From assembly GCA_905221605.1 (NCBI GenBank), contig CAJNDS010002492.1:288024-352023 (forward strand): 64,000 bases of DNA. Direction: 5' to 3'. Under the pieces are notes generated by a model that saw nothing but the letters and a program-made list of their open reading frames with translations, had not been told where the DNA came from and made no database searches. The first letter of the stretch is position 1. Each line of letters opens with the position of its first letter. The translations under genes were made by a program, and so were the position numbers. The DNA is from Symbiodinium natans. Taxonomy: Eukaryota > Sar > Dinophyceae > Suessiales > Symbiodiniaceae. Below, one piece after another: positions 39,915 to 51,535 of the stretch.

Positions 39915-42396
39915 GGAGAGCCTGCGCAGCATGCACAAGAAGGTGATTTGAGGTCGCCAGGTCGCCAAAGTTTGCCCTAAACCCTAAACCCTAAACCCTA
40001 AACCCTAAACCCGAAAAAGTATGGTTCAGAGTTTTAGGGCTTTTGGGACGGCTTGGGGTGTAAGGATGCAAGGTGGCCCCAAAACCCAAGTGGACTCATT
40101 CCCCCGCCCGCGAGCGCATCTTCCGTGCTTTGTACGGCCCTTAGGGTTTAGGGTTTCGGGTTTATGAATTCATAAGCCACGAGGCCCTGAACTCAAAACC
40201 CAGAACGACTCACCCCAGGCCGACTTCAAACTTTAAGTGTTGCATGTCTGTATGCAGTCTTGTAAGCGGGCGTAAACAAGAACCTGCAACTTACAGGAAG
40301 GCGTTGGAAACCCTAAACCCTAAACCCCAAACCCTAAACCCCAAACCCTAAACCCTAAACCCCAAGCTCCAAACCCCAAACCCCAAACCCCAAACCCTAA
40401 ACCCTAAACCCCATCCATGGCCACCCTCAGGGCACCTGCCATCTGAGAGCCTGATGGCCGAAGAGGAGCTGCCTTATCTGCAGGTCTCTTGCAGACATGT
40501 TAGAATCCCTAAACCCTAAACCGTAAACCCCAAACCCTAAACCCTAAACTGGGGCTTATTGGGTTTCACCAACACCTTGAGACTTGCGTCGTGCTAAGCT
40601 GGCGGAACCTTGAATCAGATGCACCCAAAAGGCCACTCAGACGTAAAGCTGACAAAGCCGGCCCGGTTTAGGGTTTAGGGTTTAGGATTTAGGGTTTAGG
40701 GTTTAGGGTTTAGGCTTCAGGGATGTTCAGGGTTTAGGGTGTAGGGTTCCCTGCAGAATGCCCGGGATGCGCACTCTTTGGAACGATGCTTCGCTTGGAG
40801 GTCGAAGGGGCAGAGGCCTCCCGGCCGAACTCCTCCTCGGCCTGTGGACTCACCCTAAACCCTAAATCCTAAACCCTAAACCCTAAACCCTACCCCTAAA
40901 CCCTAAACCCTAACCCTAGTTGCCTCCCGACGCCCGCCCACTACAGAGAGAGTTTTTTGCGTCTGAATTCCATGGTTGACAGAAGGGTGCTTCAGCCTTG
41001 TGAGTGTCGGGAGACTGCACTGCGGATGCCTAAACCCTAACCCTAAACCCTAAATTGCGAAAGCAAGGTGCCCCAGCATGCATTGCTCTCCGGGGGCGTC
41101 AACCATGGGAACCCTCAAGTGGGCCGCAACCCCTAACGTCCCCATGCCCGCTGCTCGAGAAACACAAAATCACCTTGAACCCAACGCAAGCAACCCTAAA
41201 CCCTAGCCCCTAAACCAACCCTAAACCCTAGCCCCTAAACCCGAAACCTTAAACCCGCAATCCCTGAACTCTTTTAAACCCTAAACCCTAAACCCTAAAC
41301 CCTAAACCCTTGCAGAAACCCTTGACGTCCTCGCCTGGCCGTCACTGGCAGCAGTGTCTTCCATCCACTCCTTGGGTTTTCAAATTTCAGCCTTCATCTT
41401 TGAGGCTCAGGGTTTAGGGTTTAGGGTTTAGGGTTTAGGGTTCAGGGCTTGCAGAGACTGAGTTTCTGATCTGAAATGCAACCCCTGAATCCCAAACCAG
41501 CCTTTTCATGCGGCCTCCGCGTTTGTCAGACTCGGCAAGGGTCTTTTAGCGGTAGTTCGGGGGGTGGTTTTGAAGACTACGTCTGCCCTCTTGCCTTAAG
41601 CACTAGCCCGAAACCCTAAACCAGGGCTCTTAATCCGTCGACCGCTACAAGAAGTATCTGGGGGTCTCCCAGAATTCGGGTACCTATCTTCGGGGGTCCT
41701 TCTCCATAGGTAAACCCTAAACCCTAAACCCTAAACCCTAAACCCTGTTATCAGGGGGTGGAGAGAAGGGTCCACGAGGGGTTCAAGCAAGATTTTCAAG
41801 GCCCCGGCTGCAGTGGCGAAGCCCTTCGCCGCCTTGGCTCTCACGACCAGGCGACCTGGCTGCATAGCCCTAAACCCTAAACCCTAAACCCTAAACCCTT
41901 TTAGGGTTTAAGGTTTAGGGTTTAGGGTTTAGGGTTTAGGGGCCTCTTTGTCTGTGGCCTGCAAGCTCCGACTCGGACTGAAGCAAAGACTCACTGGCTC
42001 CGCATGCGCCCGCCTGTAAACCGCCCTACGCCCTACACGCTGATTCAAACGCATGGTCATCAACAATTTAGGGTTTAGGGTTTAGGGTTTAGGGTTTAGG
42101 GTTTAGCTCCTTCGACTGCTTCCTTCCATCTTTTGTAACCCACAAGCAAGAATGCCGTTGTAGACCACGGCTACGTACATCTCAGGGCCACTCGCTGGAT
42201 AACCTTTTTGCCGAAGGAACGGCTCATCCATTTTGACAACTCCTCAAAGTTGACATGGCTCATCTTGCTGAAGCCCCAGACCCTTGATCCTACTCTCTCT
42301 CTCCCCCCAAGGATGCAGGGGGCGCCGAAGCTGTGGATGCGCGACTGGACTTCTGGACGCCGGCTGGACCCAGCCTTCGGGAAGGGGCTCGATTAG
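39915..42396 (+). CDS. Candidate multi-exon gene, product unknown
   Basis: Plus-strand open blocks sit between heptamer arrays: RAESLRSMHKK (near 39917-39949), SPARERIFRALYG (near 40100-40138), SLMAEEELPYLQ (near 40449-40484), ARDAHSLERCFAWR (40757-40798), SFLRLNSMVDRRVLQP (near 40950-40999), TLDVLAWPSLAAVSSIHSLG... (41316-41411, between TTGCAG and the GT of a TTTAGGG array), LRLGLKQRLTGS (41966-42001). The last two exons are the best: 42186-42272 (ATRWITFLPKERLIHFDNSS, then KLTWLILL) and 42312-42396 (KMQGAPKLWMRDWTSGRRLD, then PAFGKGLD, stop). They join in frame by a 39-nt GC-AG intron ending in a C/T tract. Phases of earlier blocks were not all reconciled. No family recognised. Confidence 0.42.
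41869..41942. repeat. Abutting CCCTAAA and TTTAGGG arrays
   Basis: CCCTAAA runs to 41899 and TTTAGGG starts at once, making a perfect-type hairpin with no loop sequence between. Confidence 0.9.
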
Positions 42397-42763
42397 AGAT
42401 CCGGGGCAAAACGAATTGCGGGATCGGTTGCGAGCGCGAGTGCGTTTGCGATGTATTGGTTTTGACTCAGTTCCTCAGGTCTTGTTGGTCTTCATCGTCG
42501 CGCCGTCATTCCTACTGGCAGCTATAGCTTGGGTCCGAAACTTTGAGCGACATGGCTCAACACGGTGCCGGAAGTGTGCCGACTCTTACTTCTGAGGGCG
42601 GCGCCCAACATGAAGCCTAGGGCGGGCAGAGGGGGGACTGCGCAAAGAACCCGGGGCCTGAAGGACCGGCCCCTGGCGGGGAGGAGATGAAGCAGGGAGC
42701 AATATGAAATGATTCGCGTGCACCCAAGCTGCCCGACCCAACACAAGCAGCACATGCTATAGA

Positions 42764-43550
42764 TTTACGGTTTAGGGTTTAGGGTCCTGTAACGAATCAA
42801 GCCACGCCAGATCTGCATGAGAGCCCACGGCTCATAGCCGCGCCGAACGACGGTAGCTGATGACCACGGTTCGCAGTGAGGATTGCGAACGTTCTGTCGG
42901 GGGTCGCCCAGCTGGCAGCTGGCACTAAAGATGAAATTTCAAGATCAAACGACCGACGTTAAAACCTTGCAAGGGCCTCCGGTCGAAGTCCACTGGCTTC
43001 ATCTCTAGCTCAGAGTCATCAATATCTACAACTTGAGCGACTTACTTCTTTAGCTTCTCGCGACGAGATGCAGCACATCCTGCAGGCACTCTTGCAGAAA
43101 CAGCAGCCTTCGGGCACGACCGAGCCATGCAAGACAATTCAAGAACGCCAAACTCTGCCCCCTAAACGCGTGAGATGACGAGCTGACCATGCGAAGGGGC
43201 TTGCGAAGCCTGGAAACACAAGCGCCATGATGTACACCGACACCGTGCTTTCTGCTCTGCCTTCTGCGCTGACTTTTTTTGCACTCAAAAGGAGTCTAAG
43301 ACGTTGTCGTACGGCCATGGCTCTTTGTGTGGGGCCTTTCCTGTTCTTGGTTGATCAATAGAATACTTAATCACCATCTAATATTAAGGGAGGTTTCAGA
43401 TTGATGGTTAGACAGGCGGTTGGGGTAGCGAGGGCGGGTTCCTTGTCAAGAGAGTTGCAGTCACGTAGAAAGCCTCATGATGGTACGATTTCTATGTTGG
43501 GTTCTTGGGTGTTTGAGAGTGCGTAAAAAAGAGGCCCGCGGATATTCAAG
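42764..43550. other. Heptamer-poor stretch, no gene recognised
   Basis: About 790 bp with only one short heptamer tract at its left edge (42770-42785). Frames are short on both strands. Nothing else recognised. Confidence 0.5.
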
Positions 43551-43552
43551 GT

Positions 43553-43589
43553 ACCCCCCCCCCCCTCCCCCCCCCCCTCCCCCCCCCCC

Positions 43590-43625
<36 letters not shown>

Positions 43626-43826
43626 CCCCCCCCTCCCCCCCCCCTCCCCCCCCCCCCCCCCCCCCTCCCCCCCCCCTCCCCCCCCCCCGCTCCCCTCCCC
43701 CTCCCCGCCCCCCTCCCCCCCCCCCCTCCCCCCCCCCCCCCCCCCCCCCCTCCCCCCCCCCCTCCCCCCCCCCCCCCTCCCCCCTCCCCCCCTCCCCCCG
43801 CCCTCCCCCCCCTCCGCCCCCCCCCC
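43553..43826. repeat. C-rich tract with periodic single T, about 270 bp
   Basis: Runs of 5-30 C separated by single T or occasional G. Preceded by AAGGTACC, the same GGTACC-plus-C form as the transposon ends. The poly-Pro and poly-Gly frames through it are not genes. Confidence 0.97.
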
Positions 43827-44280
43827 AAACCCAATTAATTTAACAAGATTTCTATTTGCCTTCTTTTTTCGTAGCATTTCAATTCAATTTTAATGGGGTG
43901 GGAATTATTTTGTCGAATCGGACTTCTACTAATTTCAATAGCAGTTCAATCAATTTTGATAGGAGTTGAACTTAATTCGAAAAGGATTTCTATTATTTTA
44001 ATACGAATCCCGTTAAACGCAATACAAATCTTATTAGAAGGAATAAATTCATATTATTAGAAATCTTTCAAAAGTAACAAAAGTTCTAACCCGATTAGAA
44101 TCAAAAGAAGTCCTATTAAAACTTTACTTAAAATCAAGTGAAACCCTATGAAGAATACTTTTCATTAAAAGAAATAGAAATGCCACTAATAGAAGCCAGA
44201 AACCCTTGCTCCCTGTTAAGTAAAATTCCACATTTTGTGTTTGTTAATTTCTAGTAAAGTAAATCGAAATCTTACTAAAA
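43827..44280. other. AT-rich island of about 450 bp
   Basis: Composition changes abruptly to A/T-rich with words such as CAATTTTAAT, GATTTCTATT and CTTATTAGAA recurring at irregular spacing. No heptamers, no frame of note. Bounded by the C-rich tract and by a C16/G16 hairpin (44311-44355). Confidence 0.8.
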
Positions 44281-44461
44281 TTGATAAAAGGGGGAATTGA
44301 CCAAGGAGGGGCCCCCCCCCCCCCCCACTTGAACAAGAGAGGGGGGGGGGGGGGGCCTATCGTGTTCTTCATTCGCTGTGTCGTGAAGGATATTTGTATT
44401 AAGCCGCTGAACATGGGAATTTTGGGCAATCCTAAACCCTAAACGCTAAACCCGTCCGAGC

Positions 44462-44552
44462 ACCCAACTGCCGTGGCACCCAGAGCGGCCACAGCAGCTG
44501 CCCAGGAGCTCGAAGAGCCTTTTAAAGGTGCCAGCGTCTCTTGCCATGGTTT
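44462..44552 (+). CDS. Candidate exon, product unknown
   Basis: Open block HPTAVAPRAATAAAQELEEP then FKGASVSCHG running to the GTTTAGGG array at 44550. CCCTAAA lies upstream. Ala-rich. Confidence 0.3.
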
Positions 44553-45662
44553 AGGGTTTAGGGTTTAGCGTCGCGTGAGAAGGTCAGAATAGGTGTAAGG
44601 TTTGGTTTGGGGGTTTAGGGCTGAGCCGAGCTTCAGGTTTCGAATTGAGTTTGGGGTTCTGATTTAAGGCTCCCCACATACCTTGTGGGAAGCGAAAGGT
44701 CGTCAGAGATTCGCTTTGCGACACTTCGGAAATGCGAGTCGGCAAAAAAAAAAGTTTAGGGTTTAGCTCACTCTCGCACAAGGCCGGCAAGGTTCGTTGG
44801 TCTGTGTAGGCACTGCGACAAACCCTAAACCCTAAACCCTAAACTAGGACCCACCCCCCCCTCTAAGCCCATCAACCACATCGCCGGTCTCATCAGGCAA
44901 AAGAAAGGGCAAACCATCGTCAGAGCGCATCTAGGCCACTGTGGACTGGCAGTTTGCCAGGCTCACAAGCAGGCAACCCCCCAAAAGTACGACCCACGGC
45001 CCATCCCCCCAATGACTTCCTGACAGACTAGCCTCAACAAGCCTTGTCACAAGGCCACAAAAGTCGCACATCGCATGGTGAAACTCGCCTCAACCTCATT
45101 ACATCTTTCATGTTTCCATGGCTGGACACTTGTGTCATAATGTCCACTCACTCTGCCGTCACACACGTTCCATGCAGCTTGGGACAATGCCATCAAACAG
45201 GGATCCGAATTGCTTCATGCCCATGCCAAGAGGGGCATCCCAAATTCGCAATGCAACTAGGCCTGTTCAAACTCAAACCTAAGAACCTAAAGCCCTTACA
45301 CAAATCACGCAAAGGGCTACAAGCAGCGGGGTAACGGATACCTAGTTCCCAAATTCTCAATGACAGGGTGCTGGAAGACTAAGGGAGGCTTCCAGTTCAA
45401 CTCACCCTGGCCGTTTGGAGCCGAGGGGTCTACATCTATGAGCTCTCCAAGGCCACCCTCAAACGGAAACCACCGACTTCCCACCCTAAACCCTAAACCC
45501 TCCTAAACCCTCCTAAACCCTAAACCCTATACATACCCTCCAAGGGATCAAGGGGTTTCTTCGGGCTAGGGGACCGCCCCCTCGCGGCTCAGATGCTTCG
45601 GTGGGATTTCGGGGCTGAAGTGCTGGGGTTTAAGGGTTTGGGGTTGAGAGTTCAGGGTGTAA

Positions 45663-45755
45663 CTTAGTTGTCCAGTAACCTGGGGGGATTAAAGGTTAAC
45701 CTTTGGGACTACAAGGGGATTATACTACTCCAAAAACCCAAAAAGGTTCAAGACA
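45663..45755. mobile_element. Short dispersed element, CTTAGTTGTCCAGTA family
   Basis: CTTAGTTGTCCAGTAACCTG, AAAGGTTAACCTTTGGG, then ACAAGGGGATTATACTA and CCCAAAAAGGTT. A clear sister lies at 58703-58790. Inverted symmetry is weak, around AAAGGTTAACCTTT. Confidence 0.6.
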
Positions 45756-46069
45756 GTCGCAGCCTTGCGCCAGCGGGCTGGGCCTTCCGGTGTCGGCTCC
45801 GGTTTTGCAACACCACTCGGAAGCTTTACAGGGGTCCATGCAACCTTTTTTTGCAACGAGCTTGGCTACGCTCCCGCCCGGCTTGGCTGTCCCCATACCC
45901 TGCACTCGTGATTGCAACCCTAAACCCTAACCCCTTCTGAACCCAGACTACCCTAAACCCTAAACCCAAAACCCTACAAGGTTAGGTGGCAAGCCCCCGA
46001 TTCCACGCAACACACGACACAGGAAGACCAGCCCTATTTTTTCTGAACTCAGAACCCTAAACGTTGAAA

Positions 46070-46288
46070 ACACTGTAGAGCCGCTATAGAAAACCTATAG
46101 ACCCTATAGAAACCCTACGAGAAACCCTACCAGACCCCATACCAACCCTAAAGGGCCCCCATAGAAACCCTATGGAGTCCCTATAGCAACCCTTGAGAGA
46201 CCCTATAGAAACCCTATGGCCCTATAGAAACCCTCTGGCCCTAAACCCTAAACCCTAAACCCTAAACCCTAAACCCTAAACCCTCTAG
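46070..46288. repeat. Degenerate CCCTATAGAAA repeats grading into CCCTAAA
   Basis: Units of 10-14 bp (ACCCTATAGAAACCCTATGG and relatives) pass into a clean CCCTAAA array at 46233. This shows one repeat type turning into the other within 200 bp. Confidence 0.85.
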
Positions 46289-46329
46289 AAACTCTTTGGT
46301 CCCACAGGTCGAAACACTGAGCAGCCTCG

Positions 46330-46405
46330 GGGATTCCTGCGGGCGCTCGGTGACGGCGGGCAAAGCCCGGGGCCGAACCTGGCTTCCCCGGAAGTCTATG
46401 TCTGT
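46330..46405 (+). CDS. Candidate exon, product unknown
   Basis: Open block EQPRGFLRALGDGGQSPGPN then LASPEVYV, between CCCTAAA (to 46284) and TTTAGGG (from 46408). Confidence 0.3.
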
Positions 46406-47059
46406 AGGGTTTAGGGTTTAGGGTTTAGGGTTTAGTGTTTAGGGTTTAGGGTTCAGGGTTTAGGAGTTTTGGGTTTGGGGAAATGCATCCATTTGCTTAT
46501 CTTACATGAAGATGCCGACTCCCAAAACAGTGAGACGAAGGGCTTCGACTGTCAAAGGACGGGCTAGAACCTACTGGGGCCTGGAGGCTCTCTTAGGGGC
46601 ATCCCTAAACCCTAAACCCTAAACCCTAAACCCTAAACCCTAAACCCTAAACCCTAAACTTTAGGGATCCAAATGAGCGCTGCCTAAGGCCCTTTCTGCC
46701 TTTTGCAACAGGCCTGCCACTTCGCCCTTTTCTAAAAGCCCTAAATAGCCCTGAAACCTACAAACCCCTAAAATCGTGAAACCCTAAAACTCTGAAACCC
46801 AGGGTTGGTGCACTTCAGGGTTCAGGGGTTTCGGAGGCTGTTTTGTTTTCTTATCCGCCATCCTCCGCAACTTTCGGTGTTTGCATCACGGTGGCCGCCT
46901 TCCAATGCAAGCCTATTCCTCTACTCCAACACCGTATCTCACGTGCAAGAAAAACAACGAAAGCAACTTTGTGGAAACGCGGTCGCGGCGGAGTTGAGAT
47001 TTTGAGGCTGTTACTGCAGATCGTCGCAGTTTCGTTTCATACATACTTTTCCACATGAT

Positions 47060-47345
47060 TCTTACATATACATTTACATATATATATATATATGTTCATT
47101 TATTCATTTACTTGCTTGTTTATTTATGTGTGTGTGAATGCATGAATGCATGTTCTATATATATATATATATATACATACACATACAAATAAATAAATAT
47201 AAATATGTATATACATATATATATATATATACATATACATATATCTATTTATATTTGTCCTTATATAGATACACACACACATCAACCTATGAATCAATGT
47301 TACACACAAATATACATTATATATATATATATATATATACATATG
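47060..47345. repeat. (TA)n, (TACA)n and (ATTT)n microsatellite block
   Basis: About 285 bp of simple repeats. Noncoding. Confidence 0.95.
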
Positions 47346-48323
47346 ATGGGGCCAAGGTTCCGGTTCCGTGCTTGGCTTAGGGTGCTGCGGAACCCGCCCG
47401 AGGTGGGAACGCAACAGATCTTTGCAAGAGTCAAAAAACGGTCAATCTGAGGTAAGGGGGGGTTAGGAATTAGAGTTTGTTAGGGTTTAGGGTTTAGGGT
47501 TTCGGGGTTTTGTTGCTCAAAATATACACTCACCCTTAGGCCACGCAGCCTGCTGCACGAAGGCACGCGTGGCCATGACCACACGGGCAGGATGCAAAAT
47601 TATAAAAAAACTCACGGCGCTTGAACCCTAAGGCGTCCACCGCCGCCTGATGCTGCTGTGTGGGCTTCCGGCTTGCAAATAGGGTTTCGGCATGATTCAC
47701 TTTTGGATCAGATAAACAAGGCTCCTGAGCCAAACAAGCCCAGCTGCGTCGAGCCCTCATCCCTCATGCCCCCTGCGCCTCTGCACTCAAGAACGGCCCC
47801 AGTGCTGAAAGATCTCAAAGACGAAAGGGACGAAGGAGGTGAACTCCGAACCCCTAAACCCTAAACCCTAAACCCTAAACCCCACAGGAACCTCCAAGTT
47901 CAAGTTCAAGTAAAGGTCCCTGCTGCTTCAACGCCCAGAAAAAACCACCGGCTCCTTGAACTCCACGTGCTTCGCCTCCCGGCGCACACGCTGTTTCAGG
48001 GTTCTTTGGGGTCTGCAATCTAGGGGCCGGAATAAGTACTAGTATATTCCCTTATGGTGCCTGTATAGCTATAGTGTAATCACCCCCCCCAAAACCCTAG
48101 TCTAAGTATCAAGACCCCCATATTACATCTTAGGCTCATTTATCCAAACGGCAGGGTCTCATGCATCGCAAGTTGGAGGATTTTTCGGGTGCCGGATCTG
48201 GCGCCTGGGGTCGCATGCACGTTTAAGCTGAGGCCCCATTGGGCCCCTAGCCGTTGGCGTGAAAACCTGTCACTTCCTTTCCCTTTCTTATTTGCCCCAG
48301 GACCTTTCCTCAAAACCGAATAG

Positions 48324-48580
48324 GCAAAGAAACCCTATAGCCCTGCATATGATGAAATGCTACCTCTTGGGATGTTCCCCCTTATACTAAGCGTCCTTCA
48401 TAGGGATCATCGCAGCCCCTACTATAAACCCTAAACCCTAAACCCTAAACCCTAAACCCTACTCTCATCCCTCTTAAGGACTGCTAGTCTCAGGGGAACA
48501 TCCCAAGCTACCTTCCGGAAGAATTTCTGGGGGCTGGGCATGCCAGCCCTGAAGATCCTTTTGCCACTTCTGCCACCTGA
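48324..48580 (+). CDS. Two-exon gene end interrupted by an introner-like element, product unknown
   Basis: Left exon opens after CGAATAG at 48324 and reads AKKPYSPAYDE. Right exon 48508-48580 follows CATCCCAAG and reads YLPEEFLGAGHASPEDPFAT, then SAT and TGA. Two donors keep frame: GC at 48359 (inside GCTACCT) or GA at 48371. GCTACCT occurs on both sides of the element, so it looks like a target-site duplication. The intron contains the inverted-repeat element 48365-48507 with a CCCTAAA array in its centre. Protein family unknown. Confidence 0.5.
48365..48507. mobile_element. Introner-like element, GGGATGTTCCCCC family, heptamer array in centre
   Basis: Inverted ends CTTGGGATGTTCCCC / GGGGAACATCCCAAG (15 bp, perfect), then imperfect inner symmetry (GTCCTTCATAGGGAT / ATCCCTCTTAAGGAC). 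CCCTAAA units at 48425-48462 sit at the centre. Flanked by GCTACCT on each side. Confidence 0.8.
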
Positions 48581-48585
48581 GCTGC

Positions 48586-48696
48586 TTAGGGTTTAGGGTT
48601 TAGGGTTTAGGGTTTAGGGTTTAGGGTTTAGGGTTTAGGGTTTAGGGTTTAGGGTTTAGGGTTTAGGGTTTAGGGTTTAGGGTTTAGGGTTTAGGG
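48586..48696. repeat. TTTAGGG array, about 16 perfect units
   Basis: Begins six bases after the stop codon of the preceding gene end. Confidence 0.97.
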
Positions 48697-49417
48697 CACG
48701 AGAAGGGTTGTTGGCAGGTCTTTCTGATGTTTCTACAGGGTAATAGGACTTGGGTAGAGGGTTTATAGAGCGTTTAGGGTTTAGGGCATAGGGTTTGGTT
48801 TGGTCACCGGCTTGGTGTAACGTGTATGTTGGGTGAACAGGTGCTCAAGAACTCGTACGTTTGCAGATTCCTTAGAGTTTATCTTCAAAGCTGTTGGTTC
48901 TGAAGACTCATCATCGAAGGGCAAGACGGGAAGGCGTGGAAGTAGAAGTCAGACAAGCAAGCCAACCTCCTGCCATTGAGGATGGGCACGAAAACTAAAT
49001 ATCAGACTATCACAGAGGTTTCCAAGGGACCATGGGGGGTTCCGAGGAGCACTCCCCATGAACTGGTAAGGGAGTCATGGAAAAGCACATGAGACGAGAA
49101 AGCCCCCAACTCTCTCTCGCGCCGATGTTCTCTCTTTTGTACCAGAAACCCATGCAACAAGCCTTTAGGGTTTAGGGTTTAGGCCTTAGGGATTAGGGTT
49201 TAGGGTTAGCCATCGACCGCCCTCGATGCCAACTAACTCCCCGGGCTGCATGCTCTTCGTTTCATGGACAGGTTCTGCCCTTGCTGGACAAGTTGTGAGC
49301 GATGTGTGTCAGCTATTGAGTCAACCCTAAACCCTAAACCCTAAACCCTAAACCCTAAACTAAACCCTAAACCCTAAACCCTAAACCCCAACCCTAAACC
49401 CTAAACCCTAAACCCAC

Positions 49418-49489
49418 CTGCCAAGCGAGAGTCTTGGGCCGCCACTTCTCTTTGAACCACTCACTGGGCTGGAGGTCCTCGATTCGCCT
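49418..49489 (-). CDS. Well-supported exon, product unknown
   Basis: 24 codons, phase 0 both sides, reading RRIEDLQPSEWFKEKWRPKT then LAWQ. It follows CTCTAAAG, and the donor CAG|GTGGGTTTAG leads straight into heptamers. CCCTAAA lies at its plus-strand left and TTTAGGG at its right (49527). Confidence 0.42.
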
Positions 49490-49661
49490 CTTTAGAGAAT
49501 GGGGAAGGACCTTACCTGAAGGCTCTCGGGTTTAGGGTTTAGGGTTTAGGGTTTCTCTCTCTCTCTCTGCCGCTGCATCCCAAAGGTCCCACTGCGTGAG
49601 GCAGCCAAAACACCTACTCAGATCAGCAGGCGTGAAAAAGGGTTTAGGGTTTAGGGTTTAG

Positions 49662-49740
49662 GGGCTCCAATGTAGTTCCTTTTTGGATTCGTTATAGGGG
49701 ATTCTAGTATACTAAACGAAGAAGGTACTACTTAGGAGCC
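49662..49740. mobile_element. Short inverted-repeat element, GGCTCC..TAGT family
   Basis: Ends GGCTCCAATGTAGT / ACTACTTAGGAGCC. Core CCTTTTTGGATTCGTTATAG and GGGATTCTAGTATAC. Sister at 55432-55510. A TTTAGGG array abuts the left end exactly. Confidence 0.72.
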
Positions 49741-50703
49741 TTTGGGTAAAGAGGGCTCTCTCCAGCGCGCTTCGGGTATCAGTTCAGAGTTCAAGTCTTC
49801 AGCGTTTTCGGAGTCGTCTCAGCGTGTGCAGGATGTGGGATCGAATTTCACTTCCTTTGCATCCGGACTTGGGCGCTCGAATTTCCCTAAACCCTAAAGC
49901 CTAAAGCCTTTAAGAACTGTATGCAGCACTCTGCTGGGGTTCCCCGCGTCGTCAGCTTGTTCTCTTGGATCCACCTTGGTGTGCATGCGCAGCAATAAGG
50001 GGAGTTCCCAGCATTAGGGTGCCCTGATTGGGGGGTTCCTGCAATGAAGATTACAGCATTTTGGGTAAGACACGGGGTGCCCCTTTTTTTTTCGGAAACC
50101 CCCATATCTGGGTTTGGGGCTTTGGGTTGCAAAAGGACTTAGAAAGGTTTAGGGCTTCGCGGGGCTTACAACTCAGCATGGGTACCGTCACAGCAGGTCC
50201 GACCCAAATACCTGACGAAAGTAACCATGCAGGGGGTGAAGCTGACTACTGGCATACCGAATCCGAGCGTTTGCCAGGCCATGTAGTCACGCAGTCTTGA
50301 GTCAATGCTTGACGGCTTGTGGCGACTTGCTTCATGCAGCTCAGGACGTCAAGCTTTTGGTTTGAGGTTTTACAGGTGGGGGGGTTCGGGTTAGGGCTGT
50401 GGGGCTGCCACTGTCGCAAGTAGTCTTCCGATGCAACCGGGCTCTGCCAGGGGTAGAGCACCTGCAAACAGGGTGGAACACTCGGAAACATGGCGAACCC
50501 TGCCCCAGGTGCAACCCTAAACCCTCCCATGTTCTCCCCCGCCTGCAGGGCTAGATTGCCTCAAAACCCCAAAAGGCCTAAACGAGCAGCCGTGTAGACC
50601 TGCAACGACGGGCCTCTGTACAGCCTGAACCCACAGACCCGAGAAAACCACACGCGACACCATGCCTAGACCAAATGAACCCGTTTGTTACGGTTAGCTA
50701 AAA

Positions 50704-50761
50704 CCCCCAAAGCATGTGGCCCTCTATGGGTTGTTGGGTTTTTTTCTACATACTTTGGGGG
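50704..50761. mobile_element. Short inverted-repeat element, CCCCCAAAGYATGT ends
   Basis: 58 bp with ends CCCCCAAAGCATGTGG / CTACATACTTTGGGGG (16 bp, 2 mismatches). No second copy noticed. Confidence 0.6.
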
Positions 50762-50950
50762 TCCAGGTATGGTTCATACAGCCATATACGGAGTATAGTA
50801 GCATATGGATGTATATAGTACATGGTCCTATCTTTGGGGGGTGTATTGGGTCCTCAATAGACACCCTAAAGCCTAAAAAGCTGCGTCGTTGCCAAGACCC
50901 TAAACCCTAAACCCTAAACCACCTAGGCCCCGGAAGTTCTGGATTTGGAG

Positions 50951-51008
50951 GGCTGTGGGCTTGGACCGCGACGAGGTCACCACATTGTTAAAGCACAGTT
51001 CCAGCAAG
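50951..51008 (+). CDS. Candidate exon, product unknown
   Basis: After TTTGGAG reads AVGLDRDEVTTLLKHSSSK with a GTAGCC donor. CCCTAAA precedes it at 50897. Product unknown. Confidence 0.35.
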
Positions 51009-51211
51009 GTAGCCCAACCGAAAACCATTTACGGAACCGGATTTGGCGACTGCCCTAAACCCCAAACCCTAAACCCTCAAGACAAAATAGAAATTGTATG
51101 TGGTATCATTCAGAATTTCCCAAGTTATTTGTCGAAACAGCTGACAAGCTAAGTTTAAGTAAATTAATCCAAAATTTCTCAATTACGTAAACCCTCCACA
51201 CACCCCCCCCC

Positions 51212-51248
<37 letters not shown>

Positions 51249-51387
51249 AACACAAAAAAAAAGAAAAACATAGTTCCAAAAAACAACTCGGTCAAAACGT
51301 CTCGGCAAAAGCGTTATTGGGACCCAAACCCTATACAATTTCTATAAACCCTAAACCCCAAAACCCTCGTAGCCTCAGCCCCCCAAG

Positions 51388-51506
51388 GTTGATTCAGATG
51401 GAGCTGGGGGCCTCGTCGAAGCCTTCTTTCTCATCGGGAAGGCTGAAGTTGACAAAGCAAGCGCCTGTTTCTCAGGCGCGCGGCAGTGCCAACCAAGACC
51501 CGCAGG
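51388..51506 (+). CDS. Candidate exon, product unknown
   Basis: 119 nt after CCCCCCAAG, reading VDSDGAGGLVEAFFLIGKAE then VDKASACFSGARQCQPRPA, ending at the GT of a TTTAGGG array. Phase 0 in, phase 2 out. Confidence 0.4.
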
Positions 51507-51535
51507 GTTTAGGGTTTAGGGTTTAGGGGTTTAGT

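Noticed and set aside
43461-43893. Long glycine- or proline-rich protein
   Set aside because: The frame exists only because a C-rich tract has no stop codons; other frames are equally open.
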